Source: Acidobacteriota bacterium (GTDB lineage Bacteria; Acidobacteriota; Vicinamibacteria; Vicinamibacterales; Fen-181). From it: 6,310 nt of DNA. Shown piece after piece: positions 1 through 4,705 of this stretch (the first letter of the stretch is position 1; each line of letters starts with the position of its first letter). The stretch is from contig JAJXZZ010000199.1 in NCBI GenBank assembly GCA_021779795.1, forward strand, positions 1 to 6,310. Direction: 5' to 3'. A program made the position numbers and the translations under genes. The notes beneath the pieces were generated by a model. It had not been told where the DNA came from, did not search any database, and saw nothing but the letters and a program-made list of their open reading frames with translations.

Positions 1-122
1 GCGTGATGTCGGTGAAACGGCGCGCGTCGGCCAGCCCGGCCACCGGGTCGGGCAAGGCGCACCAGCTCGAGCAGCAGGCGCTCGTCGCGCTCGCGTTCGC
101 GGGAGCGATCGGGGAGGAGTGA
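1..122 (+). CDS. Possible 3' end of an unidentified gene (partial, uncertain)
   Basis: A + strand frame is open from base 3 to a TGA at 120-122 and encodes 39 residues, with 37 of 39 codons ending in G or C. The stop lies just before a repeat-filled gap, which fits a gene ending here. I do not recognise the peptide; it is Ala-rich with a Lys/Arg-rich beginning. The minus strand is a real competitor because its matching frame has the same wobble positions. It reads a natural-looking stretch (DERLLLELVRLA, then DPVAGLADARRFTDIT), but only if one base is removed from the CCC near 47-52, and I see no ATG on that strand between 1 and 235. The strand is therefore unresolved and no function is proposed. 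Confidence 0.27.
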   Translation, partial: VMSVKRRASASPATGSGKAHQLEQQALVALAFAGAIGEE

Positions 123-135
123 GGGCAGGGATTGA

Positions 136-208
136 GATCGTGAGATCGTGCGATCTTGCGAAGTACGAAGTACGAAGTACGAAGTACGAAGTGCGAAGTA
201 CGAAGTGA
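136..208. repeat. Composite short tandem repeat, cassette A (8-bp units then 7-bp units)
   Basis: Three 8-bp units start at 136, 144 and 152 (GATCGTGA, GATCGTGC, GATCTTGC). They are followed without a gap by seven 7-bp units from 160 to 208: GAAGTAC four times, then GAAGTGC, GAAGTAC and GAAGTGA. The tract lies between the possible upstream gene end and the cytochrome gene and is less GC-rich than its neighbours. The cytochrome frame can be read backwards through it to a GTG at 148. That extension (KYEVRST-like heptads) is a repeat artefact, because the lipoprotein signal begins at 226. The heptamers resemble in style the short tandemly repeated repetitive (STRR) sequences known from cyanobacteria; no relationship is claimed. 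Confidence 0.95.
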
Positions 209-225
209 GATGTGAGGGGGAGCTT

Positions 226-1857
226 ATGAGACCGTTCGCATCGCTCTCGCTGCTGTGGTCCGCGGCGCTCCTGGCCGCGTGCGGCAGCAGCAGCACCGGC
301 GGCGGCACCACTCCTCCGCCGAGCGCGACCGGGCAGTTCGCCGTGGTCGCGTGGGGCGAGCTCGGCATGCACTGCATCGACGGCAAGGACTATTCCGTGT
401 TCGCGGTCCTGCCGCCGTTCAACACCATCCATGCCCAGGTGATCTCGATGGGGACGCCCTCGTCGCTCGTCACCTCCGGGGTGACGGTCACCTACGAGGC
501 CGTCGCCGACGCCACGGGATCCATCAACACCTCAAGCGCGGCGAAGACCAATTTCTGGACCTACGTCCAGGCGCTGTTCCACGTCAACGTCCCACCGGAC
601 GTGGGCCTCACGAACGTCGGCGTGCAGAGCCTCGCGCCGAAGCCGATGACCTACGACGCCGTCCTCGGCGACTGGAAGGCGGAGGGCATCCCGACCATCC
701 CCTACGACGATGCCGGCGCGTCGAACGCGTACCCGATGGCGAAGATCGTGGTGCGCGACGCCCGGAACGCCGTGCTGGCCACGACGAAAGTCGTGCTCGC
801 GGTGAGCGACGAGATGAACTGCCGGACGTGCCACGCGTCGGGGAGCGACCCGGCGGCGATGCCCGCCTCGGGCTGGGAGAACGCCGCCGACCCGGCCAGG
901 GACGTGAAGTGGAACATCCTTCGGCTGCACGACCAGAACGAGAACGTCGCCGCGATGCTGCCGGCGCTGGCGGCGGCCGGCTACGCCTACCAGGCGAGCT
1001 TGTACGACACGGCGAAGGCCGGGACGCCGATCCTGTGCGCCGCCTGCCACGCGTCGAACGTGCTCGGCACGACAGGGGTCGCGCCGGCGGTGCAGTTGAC
1101 CACCGCGATGCACTCCAGGCACGCGGGCGTCGTGAACCCGGCCACCGGCGTCACGCTCGACAGCTCCACCACGTCGCTCGGCTCGTGCTATCTCTGCCAC
1201 CCGGGGGTGAACACCAGGTGCCAGCGGGGCGCGATGCATGCCGTCGAGTGCTTCAACTGCCATGGCAACCTGAGCGCCGTGGGCAATCCCGCGCGGGCCG
1301 GGTGGCTGGACCTTCCCGCGTGCCAGATGTGCCACAGCGGCGGCCAGCGCTATCCGACGACGTTCAGCTCGCCGGGCGTCTGGCGCACGACCTCGGACAT
1401 GCAGTTTGCGACCACCCCCAACGAGCCGCTCCAGGGCAAGAGTCTCTACCGCTACAGCACCGGCCATGGCGGGGTCTACTGCTCCGGCTGTCACGGCTCG
1501 CAGCACGCGGAATACCCGTCGCTCCAGCCGAACGACAACGCCGCGCCGATCGCCTTGCAGGGGTATGCGGCGAAGCTGACCGAGTGCACGACCTGCCACG
1601 CCACGGTTCCGACCACGTCGAACGGCGGGCCGCACGGCCTGCACGCGGTCGGGCAGGCCTGGGTGCAGGCGCATCCGAGCTACGCGCGGTCGAACCTCGC
1701 GCCGTGCGCGACGTGCCACGGGGCGGACTACCGCGGGACGGTGCTCTCGGCGGCAGCCACGGCGCGGACGTTCAGCGTCGAGGGGGGGACCCGGTCGTTC
1801 GCGGCCGGCACCATCATCGGGTGCTACAGCTGCCACGATGGGCCGAACGGAGGATAG
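226..1857 (+). CDS. Lipoprotein nonahaem c-type cytochrome
   Basis: The product has 543 residues and is a predicted extracytoplasmic electron-transfer lipoprotein. A short hydrophobic signal ends in the lipobox L16-A17-A18-C19, followed by a Ser/Gly/Thr/Pro linker to about residue 36. Residues 38-195 form a haem-free N-terminal domain with the GMHC (47-50) and LPPFNTIHAQV signatures that I recall from multihaem cytochromes of Geobacter and Anaeromyxobacter. Nine CXXCH haem-attachment motifs follow, with first Cys at 199, 271, 321, 342, 366, 419, 454, 494 and 533. The C-terminal CHGADYRGT and CYSCHDGPNGG also look typical of that group. ATG 226 was chosen because the signal peptide starts there and a purine-rich GAGGGGGAG lies at 214-222; upstream codons are tandem repeat. 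The gene looks intact. The electron partner is unknown, and no partner cytochrome, porin or reductase is in the window. Haem-protein identity is firm; the subfamily is from memory. Confidence 0.93.
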   Translation: MRPFASLSLLWSAALLAACGSSSTGGGTTPPPSATGQFAVVAWGELGMHCIDGKDYSVFAVLPPFNTIHAQVISMGTPSSLVTSGVTVTYEAVADATGSINTSSAAKTNFWTYVQALFHVNVPPDVGLTNVGVQSLAPKPMTYDAVLGDWKAEGIPTIPYDDAGASNAYPMAKIVVRDARNAVLATTKVVLAVSDEMNCRTCHASGSDPAAMPASGWENAADPARDVKWNILRLHDQNENVAAMLPALAAAGYAYQASLYDTAKAGTPILCAACHASNVLGTTGVAPAVQLTTAMHSRHAGVVNPATGVTLDSSTTSLGSCYLCHPGVNTRCQRGAMHAVECFNCHGNLSAVGNPARAGWLDLPACQMCHSGGQRYPTTFSSPGVWRTTSDMQFATTPNEPLQGKSLYRYSTGHGGVYCSGCHGSQHAEYPSLQPNDNAAPIALQGYAAKLTECTTCHATVPTTSNGGPHGLHAVGQAWVQAHPSYARSNLAPCATCHGADYRGTVLSAAATARTFSVEGGTRSFAAGTIIGCYSCHDGPNGG

Positions 1858-1872
1858 GGGAGAGGGGGAGGG

Positions 1873-1946
1873 GATCTTGCGATCTTGCGATCGGGCGATC
1901 TTGCGAAGTACGAAGTACGAAGTGCGAAGTACGAAGTACGAAGTGA
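1873..1946. repeat. Composite short tandem repeat, cassette B
   Basis: Four 8-bp units start at 1873, 1881, 1889 and 1897 (GATCTTGC, GATCTTGC, GATCGGGC, GATCTTGC). Six 7-bp units follow directly from 1905 to 1946: GAAGTAC twice, GAAGTGC, GAAGTAC twice and GAAGTGA. The order, orientation and junction (GATCTTGC joined to GAAGTAC) match cassette A, and both end in GAAGTGAGA; the unit numbers and the position of the GAAGTGC variant differ. The tract lies 15 bases after the cytochrome stop, in the gap between two convergent genes. No hairpin followed by a T-run is visible, so it is not an ordinary intrinsic terminator. Confidence 0.95.
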
Positions 1947-1960
1947 GAGAGGGCGAACGG

Positions 1961-2054
1961 GGAATCGGGGAATCGTGCGATCGTGCGATCGTGCGAGCGA
2001 GCGAGCGATCTAGCGATCTGGCGATCTGGTGATCTGGCGATCTGGCGATCCGGG
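1961..2054. repeat. Degenerate 8-bp tandem array overlapping the acylase 3' end
   Basis: An 8-bp period runs from GGAATCGG at 1961 through GATCGTGC units at 1979 and 1987 and GAGC tetramers at 1995-2006. It continues as GATCTAGC at 2007, GATCTGGC at 2015, 2031 and 2039, GATCTGGT at 2023, and a last GATCCGGG at 2047. The units belong to the same GATCNNGC family as the 8-bp part of the two cassettes but have a different sub-consensus (TG in place of TT or GT). Bases 2010-2054 lie inside the acylase reading frame and encode its last residues and its stop codon. Confidence 0.9.
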
Positions 2055-4481
2055 CTGCAGCTCGAGCCGCTGCTCGGCTACCGACTCGATCTTGCCGCGG
2101 CTGTAGAACACCGGGAAGTACCGGCCGCGCGACCAGAGGCCGAACAGGTCCCGATAGTGCGGGCTCGCCGGGTCCCCCGACTGGCCCGGGTTGTTCAGGC
2201 CGAGCGCCGTGTCCCAGTTCTCGGTGTCGATCAGGATCTTGAACGAGCCTCCGGCGGTCTGGTTGTCGCCGCCGCCGGTCGCGTCCACCGTGAGTGCGTC
2301 CCCGTGCCTCGGCGCCGGCCCCACGTCGAGCCGCGCGCGCGTCTCGGCGTTCACGGCCCGATCGAGCGGATGGCGGATCAGCGCGTGGTGGTAGCCGTTC
2401 TGCCCCCACTGCCACTTCGACATGTCGGGGCCGAGTTTCTTCGTGAGGTCGGTGACGGCCTCGGCCAGGCTCCGGACCAGCAGGTCGTCGCGGCCGGCGA
2501 TCGGGTCCGGGCCGAACCGGCCGTCGGGGGCGTCGAGCCAGTCCACCACCGACTTGACGCTCGGGCTGCCCGGCGCGCGCAGCGAGCTCCGCCAGAGGAA
2601 CTGCTGCGCCTCTTTCGTCGCGACGACGTCCTTCACGTTCGCCACGAGCCGCCGGAACCACATCTCGTAGATGCCGGCCGGCACCGAGTCGGCCTCGACC
2701 CGGTCGTCCCAGCCGACGAGCAGGTCGCGCGCCCGCGCGACCGTCGGGTCGTCGATCGGGATCCCCTTCAGCAGCGGCGCGAGGCTCCGCGCGGGAATCG
2801 AGAGGTCGTCGTTCTGGAGCCGCATCATGTCGGGCAGGGTGTGCAGCCGGCCGCTCCCGAGCACTTCGGTGATGCGCGACGAGCGGTACGGATCGGCCCA
2901 CGTGAAGTGCACCGCGTCCGGGTACGGGTAGTCCCGCGGGACCAGGTCGTTGTTGGCCGTCACGATGAAGCCGCGCGGCGGGTTGACGGCGTGCGGCAGC
3001 GCCTCGATCGGCAGGTAGCCGGCCCACTCGTAGCGCCCGTCGCCGGGCACCGGCACGAGTCCCGACCAGTTCGGCCGGATGGGCGTCACCCCCACCGCCT
3101 GATAGCCGATGTGGCCGGCGCGGTCGGCCCACACCATGTTCTCCGAGGGAATCCGGCTGAACGAGCACGCCTCGCGAAACTCTCCCCAGTTCTTCGCCTG
3201 GTCCATGCGGAGGCTCGCCAGGTACGGGGCGCCGCCAACGTCCATCCACGCCGCGCGCAGCGCGTAGGCCTTGTGATGCGCCGCGTCCTCGTAGAGCACC
3301 GGCCCGTGCCGCGTGTACTTCAGATCGACGGCCACCGGGGCCTGCCCCTTGACCGGGATCGTGTCGTGAACGACGCGCATCGGCTCCCACGCGCCCCGGT
3401 ACTTGTACTCGCTCGGATTGGCGGGGTTCGTGTCGTACACGTAGAGGTCTTCGCTGTCGGCGCCGAAGATCGTGAGCCCCCAGGCGCCGTACTCGTTGTG
3501 GCCGATCGACACGCCGGGCAGCGTCGGCTCGCCGCCGCCGATCACGTTCCAGCCCGGGGCGACCAGGTGCACCCAGTAGCGGAGCGACGGCGCGCTCTGC
3601 GCCCGGTGGGGATCGTTCATCATCAGCGGGAACCCGCTCGGCGTGCGGCTGCCGCCCACCACCCAGTTGTTGCTGCCGATGTCCTCCGGGCGGGCGGCGG
3701 CCTCGTCCTCGTCGCCCCGCGGTTCGGGGCTCGAGGCCCGGGCCGCGGCGATGACGATGTCCTCGGGCCTGAAGACGACCGGCGCGCGGAACGCCGCGTA
3801 GAGATCGAGGATCCGGTTCGACAGCAGCGCGGCGTCGATGGCCGGATCGACCGCCAGGTCCGGGTCGCCCGCCTGGAAGTAGGTCAGGGCCTTCACCTTC
3901 TTCGCGCCGAGCAGGCGGACGGCCTGCGCCATCAGCAGCTCCTGCTCGATGTTCGCGAGCAGGGCGTTGTGGCGCGAGATGACGACGGCCGGCGTCCACG
4001 GCCGGGGCTCGATGCCGAGCAGCGAGAACTCGATCGGCAGCGATGCCTTGTTCGCGAGCGCCTCCGCGACGTACGCGTTGACGCCGTCGACGTAGGCGGT
4101 GACGATCGCCTGGCCGTGCGGGTGATACCAGTTCAACTCGGCCGTCAGATCGCCGCGGAACATGTGCAGCCGCGTGCCGATGTCCCGCTTCAGCTCGCGC
4201 GGACCCAGGATCTCGGCCATCGTCCCGGTCGCCTGGCGCCGCCACATCTCGAACTGGAAGAGGCGGTCGCGGGCGGCGGCATAGCCCTGGGCGAAGAACA
4301 GGTCGTGCTCGTTCTTCGCGTAGACGTGGTTGATGCCCCACCGATCGCGGAGGATTTCGACCGGCTGCGAGAGGCCGGCGGCATGGAGGGTGACCGAAGG
4401 GGCCTGGGCGACGCCCGCCCGGGGGGATGCCGTGAACGCGACGACGAGGAGGAGGACGAGGGAGGCGAGGATCGCGCGCAT
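2010..4481 (-). CDS. Penicillin acylase family protein (peptidase S45, Ntn hydrolase), exported
   Basis: The precursor has 823 residues and is a predicted periplasmic amide hydrolase of the penicillin/cephalosporin/acyl-homoserine-lactone acylase superfamily. A signal peptide covers about residues 1-27, with a long Leu/Val core and an AQA cleavage motif. In this family the chain cuts itself into alpha and beta subunits. Here the cut falls before Ser270 in IGSNNWVVGG (codon 3672-3674), after an acidic spacer at about 250-269, giving a beta chain of 554 residues. Ser270 would be the N-terminal nucleophile. NDPH places His at beta-23, and ATANN places Asn at beta-241 (Asn510), matching family active-site numbering. 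ATG 4481 was chosen because it begins the signal peptide; the in-frame GTG at 4568 adds 29 residues unlike a signal. No Shine-Dalgarno sequence is visible. The last 12-13 residues are repeat-encoded. Substrate unknown: beta-lactam, N-acyl-homoserine lactone or another amide are all possible. Confidence 0.94.
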   Translation of the reverse strand: MRAILASLVLLLVVAFTASPRAGVAQAPSVTLHAAGLSQPVEILRDRWGINHVYAKNEHDLFFAQGYAAARDRLFQFEMWRRQATGTMAEILGPRELKRDIGTRLHMFRGDLTAELNWYHPHGQAIVTAYVDGVNAYVAEALANKASLPIEFSLLGIEPRPWTPAVVISRHNALLANIEQELLMAQAVRLLGAKKVKALTYFQAGDPDLAVDPAIDAALLSNRILDLYAAFRAPVVFRPEDIVIAAARASSPEPRGDEDEAAARPEDIGSNNWVVGGSRTPSGFPLMMNDPHRAQSAPSLRYWVHLVAPGWNVIGGGEPTLPGVSIGHNEYGAWGLTIFGADSEDLYVYDTNPANPSEYKYRGAWEPMRVVHDTIPVKGQAPVAVDLKYTRHGPVLYEDAAHHKAYALRAAWMDVGGAPYLASLRMDQAKNWGEFREACSFSRIPSENMVWADRAGHIGYQAVGVTPIRPNWSGLVPVPGDGRYEWAGYLPIEALPHAVNPPRGFIVTANNDLVPRDYPYPDAVHFTWADPYRSSRITEVLGSGRLHTLPDMMRLQNDDLSIPARSLAPLLKGIPIDDPTVARARDLLVGWDDRVEADSVPAGIYEMWFRRLVANVKDVVATKEAQQFLWRSSLRAPGSPSVKSVVDWLDAPDGRFGPDPIAGRDDLLVRSLAEAVTDLTKKLGPDMSKWQWGQNGYHHALIRHPLDRAVNAETRARLDVGPAPRHGDALTVDATGGGDNQTAGGSFKILIDTENWDTALGLNNPGQSGDPASPHYRDLFGLWSRGRYFPVFYSRGKIESVAEQRLELQPGSPDRQITRSPDR

Positions 4482-4487
4482 GCGCGG

Positions 4488-4516
4488 ATGGTAGACCAAC
4501 CAGGGCCGCCAGCCAA
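4488..4516 (-). promoter_or_regulatory. Candidate promoter of the acylase gene, possibly leaderless
   Basis: On the minus strand TTGGCT (4516-4511) and TACCAT (4493-4488) are separated by exactly 17 bases. Each matches four of six bases of the sigma-70 -35 and -10 consensus. The -10 element ends six bases before the ATG at 4481, so transcription would start at or next to the start codon. This fits the absence of a Shine-Dalgarno sequence. Both hexamers are weak, so this is a suggestion only. Confidence 0.35.
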
Positions 4517-4521
4517 GAGCC

Positions 4522-4545
4522 GCCGTGGGCCCTGCGGCCGTGGGC
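4522..4545. repeat. Short direct repeat in the divergent intergenic region
   Basis: GCCGTGGGC occurs at 4522-4530 and again at 4537-4545, a 15-bp offset. The first copy overlaps GTGGGCCC (4525-4532), which is the inverted complement of GGGCCCAC at 4590-4597. The region lies between two divergent promoters, so a protein-binding role is possible. Chance repeats are also common in DNA this GC-rich. Confidence 0.4.
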
Positions 4546-4566
4546 GCCGGGCCTCTAGACCGGGCC

Positions 4567-4599
4567 ACGTGGCGCCGCTGCTCTGCGGCGGGCCCACGT
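4567..4599. promoter_or_regulatory. Strong inverted repeat (hairpin or operator) between divergent genes
   Basis: ACGTGG (4567-4572) pairs with CCACGT (4594-4599), and CGCCGC (4573-4578) pairs with GCGGCG (4585-4590). This gives 12 base pairs, a six-base loop TGCTCT and a three-base bulge GGC at 4591-4593. The left arm overlaps the perfect 8-bp palindrome CCACGTGG at 4565-4572. No T-run follows on either strand, so it is unlikely to be a terminator. It lies just upstream of the candidate kinase promoter and about 85 bases upstream of the acylase start. An operator site is conceivable but unproven. Confidence 0.45.
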
Positions 4600-4633
4600 C
4601 ATGAGGCGGCTTCGACCGCTGCCGCCCGCAAGG

Positions 4634-4642
4634 TGCTAGAAT
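4634..4642 (+). promoter_or_regulatory. Candidate extended -10 promoter of the kinase gene
   Basis: TGCTAGAAT fits the extended -10 form TGnTATAAT, with five of six matches in the hexamer at 4637-4642. A convincing -35 at the usual distance is not seen, although TTCGAC at 4611-4616 lies 20 bases upstream. Extended -10 promoters often do without a good -35. Transcription would begin near 4649 and leave a leader of roughly 55-60 bases before the TTG start. Confidence 0.5.
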
Positions 4643-4695
4643 CGCCTCGCCGCTCCAGCCGCACGATGCTCGTCGTTCGACACCTCACGATTCCC

Positions 4696-4702
4696 AGGAG
4701 GG
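4696..4702 (+). promoter_or_regulatory. Ribosome binding site that fixes a TTG start
   Basis: AGGAGGG is close to a perfect Shine-Dalgarno sequence. It lies three to four bases before TTG 4706. No ATG or GTG occurs in the kinase frame between here and the glycine-rich loop, so this site decides the start. Confidence 0.75.
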
Positions 4703-4705
4703 ACC

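Noticed and set aside
148..225. N-terminal extension of the cytochrome from a GTG at 148
   Set aside because: These codons are 8-bp and 7-bp repeat units. The lipoprotein signal peptide begins at ATG 226 with a purine-rich site just before it.
136..1946. Composite transposon or insertion sequence around the cytochrome
   Set aside because: There is no transposase, no terminal inverted repeats and no target-site duplication; the flanking repeats are simple tandem cassettes.
1858..2009. Intrinsic terminator between the convergent genes
   Set aside because: GATC units allow small stems, but there is no GC-rich hairpin followed by a T-run on either strand.
136..2054. CRISPR array
   Set aside because: The repeats are contiguous 7- and 8-bp units with no spacers of constant length and no cas genes nearby.
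532..4341. Very long minus-strand open frame of about 1,269 codons
   Set aside because: It spans the antisense of the cytochrome, both repeat arrays and the acylase in a wrong frame. Its product is Arg/Ala/Pro-rich with no domain, and it is open only because of high GC and stop-free repeats.
4482..4568. N-terminal extension of the acylase from a GTG at 4568
   Set aside because: It would bury the signal peptide behind 29 Pro/Ala/Arg-rich residues, and the frame crosses the intergenic hairpin and promoter-like sites.
1983..4604. Long plus-strand open frame of about 873 codons opposite the acylase
   Set aside because: It is antisense to a gene with a signal peptide and catalytic motifs; its product is low-complexity, rich in Arg, Val and Ala, and starts in repeat sequence.
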